From positions 62,001 to 126,000 of the forward strand of contig NZ_MCGQ01000017.1 of NCBI RefSeq assembly GCF_002242805.1: a stretch of DNA of 64,000 nt, read 5' to 3'. The notes under the pieces were generated by a model, which saw nothing but the letters and a program-made list of their open reading frames with translations, had not been told where the DNA came from and did not search any database. This document shows positions 43,555-52,058 of the stretch, one piece after another (within the stretch, counting starts at the first letter, position 1; each line of letters starts with the position of its first letter). The stretch is from Streptomyces diastatochromogenes. Its GTDB lineage: Bacteria > Actinomycetota > Actinomycetes > Streptomycetales > Streptomycetaceae. Made by a program: the position numbers and the translations under genes.

Positions 43555-44735
43555 GCGAGCAGGCAACGCGAGCACGGACCGCCGAGGCGGCCCCCGCTTT
43601 CAGTACCGCCGCAGTGGTCGCCTCCTGCGTCGGCTTCGTCCTCATCGGTGCGCTCCAGGCGCTGTACGGGCCCGCGATCCCGGCGCTGCGGCGGGAGTTC
43701 GGGCTGTCCCCCTCGGTCGCCGGGCTCGGCCTGAGCGCGCACTTCGTGGGCGGGGTCGCCGGGGTGCTGCTCTTCAACCGGCTGTACGGCCGGATCGGCA
43801 ACCGGCAGATCCTGGGCAGCTCCTACGTGCTGATGGCCGCCGGTGCCGTCGGGTTCGCGCTCGCGCCGAACTGGCCCGTCGCACTTGCCATGGCCCTGCT
43901 CGCGGGGCTCGGCTTCGGCGGCATCGACTACGGCCTCAACCAGCTGTTCGCCGTCGGCTTCGGGCGCCGCTCGGCCGCGATGCTGAACGTCCTCAACGCG
44001 CACTTCGGCGTCGGCGCCATCCTCGGCCCGGCCCTGATCGGCGCGGTCGGGGCCGGGCACTACCCGGCCGTCTTCCTCGCCTTCGCCGCGGCCAACCTGC
44101 CGCTGCTGCTGTGCCTGAAGGGCGTGCGCGACCAGGCACCGGACCCGGCGGAGGAGGCGCAACAGGCCGGTGGGGACGGGGCCCTGAGGCGCAGTCTGGC
44201 CTCGGTGCTCGCCATGTTCGTCACGCTGTACGTCCTGCACGTGGGCATCGAGGCGGGGGTCGGCGGCTGGGAGCCCACCCACCTGGAGACGGTCGGCTAC
44301 GGCGCCGGCGCCGCGGCCACCGCCACCTCGGTGTACTGGCTGATGATGACGGTGGGCCGGTTCCTCGTGGCACCGCTCGCCCTGCGGTTCTCGGCGCAGT
44401 CCATCATCACCGTGTCCTGCGCGGGCATGACCGGCTGCCTGCTCCTTGCGGTGGTGCCGGGGATCGCCCCCTACGCGTACGCGGGGGTCGGCCTGTTCAT
44501 CGCGCCGATCTTCCCGACCGGCCTGCCGTGGCTGAACCGGGCGGCGCCCCGGGCCCGCCAGGCCGGCGCGCTGGTCATCGCCGCGTCCATGGTCGGCGGT
44601 GTCGTGGCGGGCCCCGCCCTCGGCAAGGCCATCGAGTGGTCCGGCATCAGGGCCGTACCGCTGCTGCTGTGCGGCGTCTCGGCGCTGTGCCTGGCCGCCA
44701 CGCTCTGGCTGATCCGCGCCACCCGGGCCCGTTGA
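43551..44735 (+). CDS. MFS transporter, FucP-like
   Basis: 394 residues, about 12 membrane segments. GFGGIDYGLNQLFAV and LNVLNAHFGVGAILGPAL match the sugar:proton symporter group around FucP rather than drug exporters. That fits a locus with a LacI regulator and beta-galactosidases, but direction of transport is not proven and it could export a product. GTG start inside the GMC stop (GTGA). Confidence 0.87.
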   Translation: MSEQATRARTAEAAPAFSTAAVVASCVGFVLIGALQALYGPAIPALRREFGLSPSVAGLGLSAHFVGGVAGVLLFNRLYGRIGNRQILGSSYVLMAAGAVGFALAPNWPVALAMALLAGLGFGGIDYGLNQLFAVGFGRRSAAMLNVLNAHFGVGAILGPALIGAVGAGHYPAVFLAFAAANLPLLLCLKGVRDQAPDPAEEAQQAGGDGALRRSLASVLAMFVTLYVLHVGIEAGVGGWEPTHLETVGYGAGAAATATSVYWLMMTVGRFLVAPLALRFSAQSIITVSCAGMTGCLLLAVVPGIAPYAYAGVGLFIAPIFPTGLPWLNRAAPRARQAGALVIAASMVGGVVAGPALGKAIEWSGIRAVPLLLCGVSALCLAATLWLIRATRAR

Positions 44736-44785
44736 GCGCTTTGAGCCTTTTGAGCGCTTTCGACCCGCTGAGCCTTTTGAGCCCC
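44732..44785. repeat. 9-bp repeat tract at the MFS/GH35 junction
   Basis: Units TTGAGCGCT, TTGAGCCTT, TTGAGCGCT, a degenerate unit, then TGAGCCTT and TTGAGCCCC; the first contains the MFS stop codon. Fills about half of the 88-base gap before the first galactosidase gene. Confidence 0.85.
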
Positions 44786-44823
44786 GCCCCGAAGAGCCCC
44801 CCGAAGAGAAGGGAAGCCTCCGT

Positions 44824-46587
44824 ATGCCCGCTCTGACGACGACGTCCGACGGTTTCCTGCTGCACGGAGAGCCGTTCCGGATCATCTCCGGCGCGCTGCA
44901 CTACTTCCGCGTCCACCCCGGCCAGTGGGCGGACCGGCTGCGCAAGGCACGCCTGATGGGCCTCAACACGGTGGAGACGTACGTCCCGTGGAACCTCCAC
45001 CAGCCCGACCCGGACGGCGGCCTGGTCCTCGACGGCCTCCTCGACCTGCCCCACTTTCTGCGCCTGGCCCAGGAGGAGGGGCTGCACGTCCTGCTGCGGC
45101 CCGGCCCGTACATCTGCGCCGAGTGGGACGGCGGCGGGCTGCCCGGCTGGCTCACCGCCGATCCGGACATCCGGCTGCGCACCAGTGATCCCCGCTTCAC
45201 CGGCGCCGTCGACCGCTACCTCGACCTGCTGCTGCCACCGCTCCTGCCGCATCTGGCGGCCGCCGGCGGCCCGGTCGTCGCCGTCCAGGTGGAGAACGAG
45301 TACGGGGCCTACGGCGACGACACCGCCTACCTGGAGCATCTGCGGGAGGCCCTGCGCAGCCGGGGCGTCGAGGAGCTGCTGTTCACCTGCGACCAGGCAG
45401 ACCCCGGGCACCTGGCGGCCGGCAGCCTGCCCGGCGTCCTGGCCACCGGAACCTTCGGCGGCAAGATCCCCGACGCCCTCGCCGAGCTGCGCGCCCACCG
45501 ACCCGAAGGGCCGCTGATGTGCGCCGAGTTCTGGATCGGCTGGTTCGACCACTGGGGCGGACCGCACCATGTGCGGGACACGGCCGACGCCGCCGCCCGC
45601 CTCGACGAGCTGCTGTCCGCCGGCGCCTCGGTGAACATCTACATGTTCCACGGGGGCACCAACTTCGGCTTCACCAACGGCGCCAACCACTACCACGCCT
45701 ACGCCCCGACCGTGACGTCGTACGACTACGACGCCCCGCTGAGCGAGCACGGCGACCCCGGCCCGAAGTACCACGCCTTCCGCGAGGTGATCGCCCGGCA
45801 CGCCCCGGTGCCCGACGAGCCCGCCCCCGCACCGGCCGCGAAACTCCCGCCCACCCCGGTGGCGCTGGACCGCCGGGTCCCGCTGCTGCCGCAGGTGGCG
45901 GCGCTGAGCGACCCGGTACCGGCCGAACATCCGCCGACCATGGACGAGTTGGGGCTGCGCAGCGGATACGCGCTGTACCGCACCGCCGCTCCGGTCGGCG
46001 GCGACGGCCTGCTGCACTTCTCCGGCGGCATCGGCGACCGCGCCCAGGTGTTCGTCGACGGCGCCCCCGTCGGCGTGCTCGAACGCGAACGGCACGACGA
46101 GGCGCTGCCGGTGCGCGTCCCGCGGCCCGGCGCCGCCCTGGACGTGCTCGTCGAGAACATGGGCGGCGTCAACTACGGGCCGCGCATCGGCGCCCCCAAG
46201 GGCCTGCTCGGCCCGGTCTCCTTCAACGGCACCGAACTGCGGGACTGGCTCTGCCATCCCCTGCCGCTGGACGACCTCGCCGCCCTCCCCTTCACCCCCG
46301 ACGCCACCACCACGTCCACCGGCCCCGCCTTCCACCACGGCACCTTCGACGTGGCCACCCCGGCCGACACCTTCCTGGCCCTGCCCGGCTGGACCAAGGG
46401 CCAGGCCTGGATCAACGGCTTCCACCTGGGCCGCTACTGGAACCGCGGCCCCCAGCACACCCTGTACGTCCCCGCGCCCGTCCTGCGCCCCGGCCGCAAC
46501 GACCTCGTCCTGCTGGAACTGCACGGCACCACCGGCACACAGGCCCACCTGACCCCCGCCCCCGACCTCGGACCGGAGAAGTCCTGA
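44824..46587 (+). CDS. Beta-galactosidase, glycoside hydrolase family 35
   Basis: 587 residues of a bacterial GH35 enzyme cleaving terminal beta-galactosides. The acid/base is E159 in QVENEYG, the nucleophile E235 in CAEFWIGWFDHWG, and the domain opens with ISGALHYFRVHPGQW as the family does. C-terminal jelly-roll domains end in NGFHLGRYWNRGPQ. There is no signal peptide, so it acts inside the cell on imported sugar or on a cytosolic glycoside. AAGGGA lies upstream. Coupled to the next gene by TGATG. Confidence 0.94.
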   Translation: MPALTTTSDGFLLHGEPFRIISGALHYFRVHPGQWADRLRKARLMGLNTVETYVPWNLHQPDPDGGLVLDGLLDLPHFLRLAQEEGLHVLLRPGPYICAEWDGGGLPGWLTADPDIRLRTSDPRFTGAVDRYLDLLLPPLLPHLAAAGGPVVAVQVENEYGAYGDDTAYLEHLREALRSRGVEELLFTCDQADPGHLAAGSLPGVLATGTFGGKIPDALAELRAHRPEGPLMCAEFWIGWFDHWGGPHHVRDTADAAARLDELLSAGASVNIYMFHGGTNFGFTNGANHYHAYAPTVTSYDYDAPLSEHGDPGPKYHAFREVIARHAPVPDEPAPAPAAKLPPTPVALDRRVPLLPQVAALSDPVPAEHPPTMDELGLRSGYALYRTAAPVGGDGLLHFSGGIGDRAQVFVDGAPVGVLERERHDEALPVRVPRPGAALDVLVENMGGVNYGPRIGAPKGLLGPVSFNGTELRDWLCHPLPLDDLAALPFTPDATTTSTGPAFHHGTFDVATPADTFLALPGWTKGQAWINGFHLGRYWNRGPQHTLYVPAPVLRPGRNDLVLLELHGTTGTQAHLTPAPDLGPEKS

Positions 46588-48983
46588 TGTCCCACCCGCA
46601 CCACCACCTGCGCGTCCCCGCACCCGTCGCGGTCCCGCTCACCGGCCATCTGCCGTTCGCCGACGCCCCCGGGGTCGCCGACCCGATCGAGGTGACCAGC
46701 CGCTACCTCACGCGCGGCGGCCGTCCCTGGTTCCCCGTCTCCGGCGAGTTCCACTACAGCCGCTACCCCGCGGACCGGTGGGAGGAGGAGCTGCTGAAGA
46801 TGAAGGCGGGCGGCGTGACGGCCGTCGCCGGCTACCTCATCTGGATCCACCACGAGGAGACCGAAGGCCGTATCCGCTTCGACGGCGACCGCGACCTGCG
46901 CCGCTTCGCCGAGCTGTGCGCGCGCCACGGCCTGGACTTCATCCCCCGCATCGGCCCCTGGTCGCACGCGGAGGTCCGCAACGGCGGCCTGCCCGACTGG
47001 CTGCTGGCACGCGCCTGCACGCCGCGCACCGACGACCCCGCGTACCTGGAGCCCGTCCGCACCTGGTTCGCGGCCATCGCCGAGCAGTTGCGCGGCCTCG
47101 ACCGCGCGCACGGCGGACCGATCGTCGCCGTCCAGATCGAGAACGAGCTGTACGACCAGCCCGGCCACCTGCTCACCCTGAAGCGGATGGCGCAGGAGGC
47201 GGGGCTGAGCGCACCGCTGTGGACGTCCACGGCGTGGGGTGGCGTGCAACTGCCGGGCGACGAACTGCTGCCGCTGTACGGCGGCTACCCGGAGACGTTC
47301 TGGACCGAGGCGGACGGCGGCTGGCCCGACACCTGCCGCAAGCACTTCTTCTTCACCCACCAGCGCGACGACGAGGGCATCGGCGCCGACCTGCGCCCCA
47401 CCACCGTGCGCGGCGCCGACCCCGAGGAGCACCGGGACCGGTTCCCCTGGGCCACCTGTGAACTGGGCGGGGGCATGGCCGTGGCCTATCACCGCCGGCC
47501 CCGCGTCGACGCCGCCGACATCGGCGCCCTCGGCCTGACCAAGATCGGCTGCGGCTCGGTGTGGCAGGGCTACTACATGTTCCACGGCGGCACCAACCCG
47601 GCCGGCGAACTGACGACCCTCCAGGAGTCGCACGCCACCGGCTACCCCAACGACCTGCCCGTCCTGACGTACGACTTCCAGGCTCCGCTCGGCGAGTGCG
47701 GCCAGGTCCGCCCCTCGTACCACGAACTGCGCCTGCAGCACCTGCTGCTGGCCGACTTCGGCCATCTGATCGCCCCCATGGAGTCGGTCCTCCCGGCGGA
47801 GCAGCCGACCGGGCAGCACGACCTCGACACACTGCGCTGGGCCGTGCGCGGCGACGGCACCTCGGGCTTCCTCTTCGTCAACAACCACCAGCCGCACGAG
47901 CCGCTGCCGGCCCACCCGGACACCTCGTTCACCGTGGAGTTCGCCGGCGCACCCGCCGTGACCCTGCCCAGCACCCCGGTCACCGTCCCCGAAGGCGCCT
48001 ACTTCTGCTGGCCGCTGCACCTGGACGTGGCGGGCGCCCACGTGGAGTGGGCCACCGCACAGCCGGTGTGCACCATCGACTGCGACGGCCGTACGGTCCT
48101 GGTCCTGGCCGCGACGGACGGCATCGCCCCCGAACTCGCCCTGCGCGCGGACACGGTGAGCGCGCTGCGCACCCCGTCCGGCGACCTCACCACCGCCGAC
48201 GACCGCGTCCTGATCACCGGGATCCGCCCCGGCACCGACGCCCTGGTCGAGGTGGACACGGCGGACGGCGGACAGGTCGGCCTGCTGATCCTGGACGCCG
48301 CTACGGCGCGCACCGCGTACCGGGGCACCGCCTGGGGTGCCGAGCGGCTGGTGCTGTGCGCCGACGGCGCCGTGCTCTTCGACGGTGACACGGTCCGCGT
48401 GCACAGCACCGCCGCGGAGCCGTCGTTCGCCGTCCTGCCCGCTCCCGAACGCCTGCCCGTCGCGGTCGGCGCGGCGATGAAGCAGACGGCGGACGGTGCG
48501 CTGACCCGCTACACCGTGCTGCCCGACGACGCGCCGGACACCGTTGCCGCACCGGTCACTCTGCTCCGGCCCGCGGACGACGCCCCCGAGCCCGTGACCG
48601 GCGTGCAGGGCCGGGCGAGCGCCCCCGCGGACGCCTTCTTCGACACGGTCGCGGCCGAGTACCGCATCGACGTACCGGATGCCGTCCTCGACCCGACGCG
48701 GCGAGCGCTGCTGCGCATCCGGTGGACCGGGGACGTGGCCCGCGCCTACGTGGGAGACACGCTCGTGTCCGACCAGTTCTTCTCCGGCCGCCCCTGGGAC
48801 ATCGCCCTGGACCGGCTGCCCGGAGAGCGGCTGCGCACGAGCGGCCTGCGCATCCGCGTGCTGCCGCTCTCGCCGGACGCCCGGGTGCATCTGCCCGAGC
48901 GGGCGGCGCAGCAGGCGTACACGACGGCGGTCTCCGACGCCGAGGTGATCGTCGCCCGGGTCCTGACCATCGACACAGCCTGA
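46587..48983 (+). CDS. Large GH35-type beta-galactosidase
   Basis: 798 residues. The catalytic half is GH35: FPVSGEFHYSRYPADRWEEE, acid/base E187 in VQIENELYD, probable nucleophile E292 in ATCELGGGM. The remainder is beta-sandwich domains with a galactose-binding-like end. It differs from the neighbouring enzyme throughout, so it is not a recent duplicate and probably has a different glycoside or linkage preference. No signal peptide. GGAGAAG precedes the ATG. Last gene before the terminator. Confidence 0.9.
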   Translation: MSHPHHHLRVPAPVAVPLTGHLPFADAPGVADPIEVTSRYLTRGGRPWFPVSGEFHYSRYPADRWEEELLKMKAGGVTAVAGYLIWIHHEETEGRIRFDGDRDLRRFAELCARHGLDFIPRIGPWSHAEVRNGGLPDWLLARACTPRTDDPAYLEPVRTWFAAIAEQLRGLDRAHGGPIVAVQIENELYDQPGHLLTLKRMAQEAGLSAPLWTSTAWGGVQLPGDELLPLYGGYPETFWTEADGGWPDTCRKHFFFTHQRDDEGIGADLRPTTVRGADPEEHRDRFPWATCELGGGMAVAYHRRPRVDAADIGALGLTKIGCGSVWQGYYMFHGGTNPAGELTTLQESHATGYPNDLPVLTYDFQAPLGECGQVRPSYHELRLQHLLLADFGHLIAPMESVLPAEQPTGQHDLDTLRWAVRGDGTSGFLFVNNHQPHEPLPAHPDTSFTVEFAGAPAVTLPSTPVTVPEGAYFCWPLHLDVAGAHVEWATAQPVCTIDCDGRTVLVLAATDGIAPELALRADTVSALRTPSGDLTTADDRVLITGIRPGTDALVEVDTADGGQVGLLILDAATARTAYRGTAWGAERLVLCADGAVLFDGDTVRVHSTAAEPSFAVLPAPERLPVAVGAAMKQTADGALTRYTVLPDDAPDTVAAPVTLLRPADDAPEPVTGVQGRASAPADAFFDTVAAEYRIDVPDAVLDPTRRALLRIRWTGDVARAYVGDTLVSDQFFSGRPWDIALDRLPGERLRTSGLRIRVLPLSPDARVHLPERAAQQAYTTAVSDAEVIVARVLTIDTA

Positions 48984-48991
48984 GAGTCACC

Positions 48992-49021
48992 GGTGTCCCC
49001 ACCGAGTCCGGTGGGGACACC
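48992..49021 (+). terminator. Hairpin ending the glycosyl/oxidation operon
   Basis: Perfect 12-base arms GGTGTCCCCACC/GGTGGGGACACC with a 6-base loop, 9 bases after the second galactosidase stop and before lacI. Confidence 0.85.
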
Positions 49022-49109
49022 GCCTCGGTGAGCCCGCCGTACCCCCCGGAACCGCCGTGCGGGAGGATCGCCAGGACGACACCAGGCAAGCACGAAGGAA
49101 ACGCGCGTC

Positions 49110-50171
49110 ATGTCTCGCAGCACTGACGACGGGCCGGCGCCCAGAGGCCGCAGCCGACGCAGCTTCGCGGGAACGCGTCCCGTGATGGACGACGTGGCCA
49201 AACTGGCGGGCGTCTCCAAGCAGACCGTCTCCCGGGTCCTCAACGACCACCCCGCCGTCCGCCCGGAGACCCGGGAGGCGGTCCTGGAGGCCATGCGCAC
49301 CCTCGGCTACCGGCCCAGCCGCAGCGCCCGCTCGCTCGCCAGCGGCCGGACCCGCATGCTCGGCGTGATCTCCTTCGACGCGGCCCGTTTCGGTCCCGCC
49401 TCCATCCTGACGGCGATCAACGGCGCGGCGCAGGAGGCCGGTTACCTGGTCAGCTCCATCGCCCTCGACACCGCCGACCGGGACACGGTGGTGCGCGCGG
49501 TGGACCGCCTCGGGGCCGAGGGAGCGGACGGCGTGATCGCCATCGCCCCGCAGCTCTGGGTGGGCAAGGCCCTGGCGGAGGCCGCCCTCGACGTCCCTCT
49601 CGTGGTGCTGGAGAACGACCTGGAGGACGGCACCCCCTGGGTGACGGCCGACTCGTGGGCAGGCGCCCGCGCCGCCACCGACCACCTCCTCGCTCTCGGA
49701 CACGAGACCGTCCGGCACGTCGCGGGCCCCCAGGGCTGGACCTCCGCCGACCGGCGCGTGCTGAGCTGGACCGCCGCCCTGAAGGCGGCCGGCGCCCCCG
49801 TCCCGGCCCCGCTCTTCGGGGACTGGAGCCCCGACTCCGGCTACGACCTGGGCCGCCGACTGGCCGACCGGACCGACGTCACCGCCGTGTTCGCGTCCAA
49901 CGACCAGATGGCACTCGGCGTCCTGCGCGCCCTGCACGAAGCCGGCCGCCGTGTCCCCGAGGACGTCAGCGTCGTCGGCTACGACGACATCCCCGAGGCC
50001 GCACACCTGCTCCCGCCCCTGACCACCGTCCGCACCGACTTCGCCGAGATCGGCCGACGCTCCCTCCGCCTCCTGGTGAACCGCATCGGCGGCACGGAGG
50101 ACTCGCCGGTCGATCCCGTCGTCCCGGTGGAACTCATCGTCCGCCGCAGCACGGGCCCGGCCCCTCGGTAG
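49110..50171 (+). CDS. LacI-family transcriptional regulator
   Basis: 353 residues. The HTH and hinge are MDDVAKLAGVSKQTVSRVLN (26-45) and RPSRSARSLASGRTRMLG; the periplasmic-binding-protein-like effector domain ends VPEDVSVVGYDDIPEA. An Arg-rich 25-residue tail precedes the HTH. GAAGGAAACG lies before the ATG. It should repress carbohydrate genes until a sugar binds; the perfect palindrome in the promoter at 37.78 kb is the best candidate site. I see no copy of that palindrome before its own gene. Confidence 0.93.
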   Translation: MSRSTDDGPAPRGRSRRSFAGTRPVMDDVAKLAGVSKQTVSRVLNDHPAVRPETREAVLEAMRTLGYRPSRSARSLASGRTRMLGVISFDAARFGPASILTAINGAAQEAGYLVSSIALDTADRDTVVRAVDRLGAEGADGVIAIAPQLWVGKALAEAALDVPLVVLENDLEDGTPWVTADSWAGARAATDHLLALGHETVRHVAGPQGWTSADRRVLSWTAALKAAGAPVPAPLFGDWSPDSGYDLGRRLADRTDVTAVFASNDQMALGVLRALHEAGRRVPEDVSVVGYDDIPEAAHLLPPLTTVRTDFAEIGRRSLRLLVNRIGGTEDSPVDPVVPVELIVRRSTGPAPR

Positions 50172-50210
50172 GCCATGCGGAAGGCCAGGTCACGGGCTAC
50201 GTGCCCGGGG

Positions 50211-50239
50211 CTGAAACCACGCTGAAACCGCACTGAACC
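50211..50239 (+). promoter_or_regulatory. Three direct repeats with 11-bp period before the ABC exporter
   Basis: CTGAAACC, CTGAAACC and CTGAACC start at 50211, 50222 and 50233, exactly one helical turn apart, 24 bases before the ATG of the ABC ATPase. SARP regulators bind heptamer direct repeats with 11-bp period just upstream of the -10, and a SARP gene is convergent with this operon. Confidence 0.6.
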
Positions 50240-50262
50240 GCCTCGGCCGCACGCTCTGCGGC

Positions 50263-51267
50263 ATGAAGACGGACCACGAACTCGCGATCGCGGCCACCGG
50301 GCTGCGCAAGTCCTACGGGGACAAGACCGTCCTCGACGGCATCGACATCCAGGTGCCCGCCGGCACGATCTTCTCCCTCCTCGGGCCGAACGGCGCGGGC
50401 AAGACCACGGCGGTCAACATCCTGTCCACGCTGATCTCCGCCGACGGCGGACAGGCGCGGATCGCCGGGCACGACCTCACCGCCGAGGCCCAGGCGGTAC
50501 GGGCCGCCATCGGGGTCACCGGCCAGTTCTCCGCCGTGGACGGCCTGATCACCGGCGAGGAGAACATGCTCCTGATGGCCGACCTGCACCACCTCTCCAA
50601 GCACGAGGGACGACAGGTCACCGCCGAGCTGCTGGAGCGCTTCGACCTGGTCGAGGCCGCGAAGAAGCCCGCCTCCACCTACTCCGGCGGCATGAAGCGC
50701 CGCCTCGACATCGCCATGACCCTGGTCGGCAGCCCGCGGATCATCTTCCTCGACGAGCCGACCACCGGCCTCGACCCGCGCTCCCGCCACACCATGTGGC
50801 AGATCATCCGCGAGCTGGTCTCCGGCGGCACCACCGTCTTCCTCACCACGCAGTACCTGGAGGAGGCCGACCAGCTCGCCGACCGCATCGCGGTGCTCAA
50901 CGGCGGCAGGCTCGTCGCCGAGGGCAGCGCCGAGGAACTCAAGCGGCTCGTCCCCGGCGGCCATGTACGGCTGCGCTTCTCCGACCCGGTCGCCTACGAA
51001 CAGGCGGCCACCGCACTGCGCGAGACCACCCGGGACGACGCGGCGCTCGCCCTGCAGATCCCCAGCGACGGAACCCAGCGCGAGCTGCGCGCCATCCTCG
51101 ACTGGCTCGACTCCGCCGGCATCGAGGCCGACGAGCTGTCCGTGCACACCCCGGACCTGGACGACGTGTTCTTCGCGCTGACCGGAAGCCCGGTACCCGC
51201 CCAGTCCACCGGTTCCAGCGACTCCGCCGACTCCGCCGACTCCGCCGACAAGGAGACCGTCCGATGA
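50263..51267 (+). CDS. ABC exporter ATPase (DrrA family)
   Basis: 334 residues. Walker A GPNGAGKT (41-48), signature YSGGMKRRLD, Walker B IIFLDEPTTGLDP, and a DrrA-type C-terminal extension ending in a Ser-Ala-Asp tandem (SADSADSADK) coded by repeated GACTCCGCC. It powers the permease encoded next, overlapping it by 4 bases. Relatives export daunorubicin-like drugs; the substrate here is unknown. Confidence 0.93.
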   Translation: MKTDHELAIAATGLRKSYGDKTVLDGIDIQVPAGTIFSLLGPNGAGKTTAVNILSTLISADGGQARIAGHDLTAEAQAVRAAIGVTGQFSAVDGLITGEENMLLMADLHHLSKHEGRQVTAELLERFDLVEAAKKPASTYSGGMKRRLDIAMTLVGSPRIIFLDEPTTGLDPRSRHTMWQIIRELVSGGTTVFLTTQYLEEADQLADRIAVLNGGRLVAEGSAEELKRLVPGGHVRLRFSDPVAYEQAATALRETTRDDAALALQIPSDGTQRELRAILDWLDSAGIEADELSVHTPDLDDVFFALTGSPVPAQSTGSSDSADSADSADKETVR

Positions 51268-52058
51268 GTACCGCCACCCACGCCTTCCGCGACAACCTCA
51301 CCATGCTGCGGCGCAACCTCCTGCACGCCCGCCGCTACCCCTCCCTCACCCTCCAACTCCTGCTCACCCCGGTCATCCTGCTGCTGCTGTTCGTCTACGT
51401 CTTCGGCAACGTGATGAGCGCCGGCATCAACGGCGGCCACGCGGACCGCGCCGAGTACGTCGCCTACCTCGTCCCCGGCATCCTGTTCCTGACCATGAGC
51501 ATGACCTCGCTCGGCACCGCGGTGTCCGTGGCCACCGACATGACCGAGGGCATCATGGCCCGGTTCCGCACCATGGCGATCTCCCGCGCCTCCGTGCTGA
51601 TCGGCCACGTCATCGGCAGCGTGATCCAGACGCTGATGGCTCTGGTGCTGGTCCTGGGCATCGGACTGGCCATCGGCTTCCGGCCCGACGCGACGCCGGT
51701 GGAGTGGATCGCGGCGGCCGGGCTGCTGGCTCTGGCCAGCCTCGCGCTGACCTGGATCGCGGTCGGCATCGGCCTGGTGAGCCCCAACGCCGAGGGGGCC
51801 AGCAACCTCGGGACGCCGCTGACGATGCTGCCGTTCCTGTCCAGCGCGTTCGTTCCGGTGCACCTCATGCCGGGCTGGTTCCGCTGGTTCGCCGAGTACC
51901 AGCCGTTCTCACCCACCATCGAGACCCTGCGCGGGCTGCTGCTGGGCAGCGAGATCGGCACCAAGAACGCGGTGCTCGCCGTCGCCTGGTGCCTGGGTCT
52001 GACCGTGGTGGGCTACCTGTGGTCCAAGGCGAAGTTCAACCGTGAGCCCCGCCGGTGA
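51264..52058 (+). CDS. ABC-2 type exporter permease (DrrB family)
   Basis: 264 residues, six membrane segments, with LVPGILFLTMSMTSLGTA and the DrrB-like SPNAEGASNLGTPL and LMPGWFRWFAEYQPFSPTIE. It forms the membrane channel for the preceding ATPase. Its last 23 bases overlap the end of the convergent SARP gene. Confidence 0.92.
   Translation: MSTATHAFRDNLTMLRRNLLHARRYPSLTLQLLLTPVILLLLFVYVFGNVMSAGINGGHADRAEYVAYLVPGILFLTMSMTSLGTAVSVATDMTEGIMARFRTMAISRASVLIGHVIGSVIQTLMALVLVLGIGLAIGFRPDATPVEWIAAAGLLALASLALTWIAVGIGLVSPNAEGASNLGTPLTMLPFLSSAFVPVHLMPGWFRWFAEYQPFSPTIETLRGLLLGSEIGTKNAVLAVAWCLGLTVVGYLWSKAKFNREPRR

Noticed and set aside
44824..48983. Tandem duplication of a galactosidase gene
   Set aside because: The two proteins agree only in family motifs; lengths and domain ends differ.
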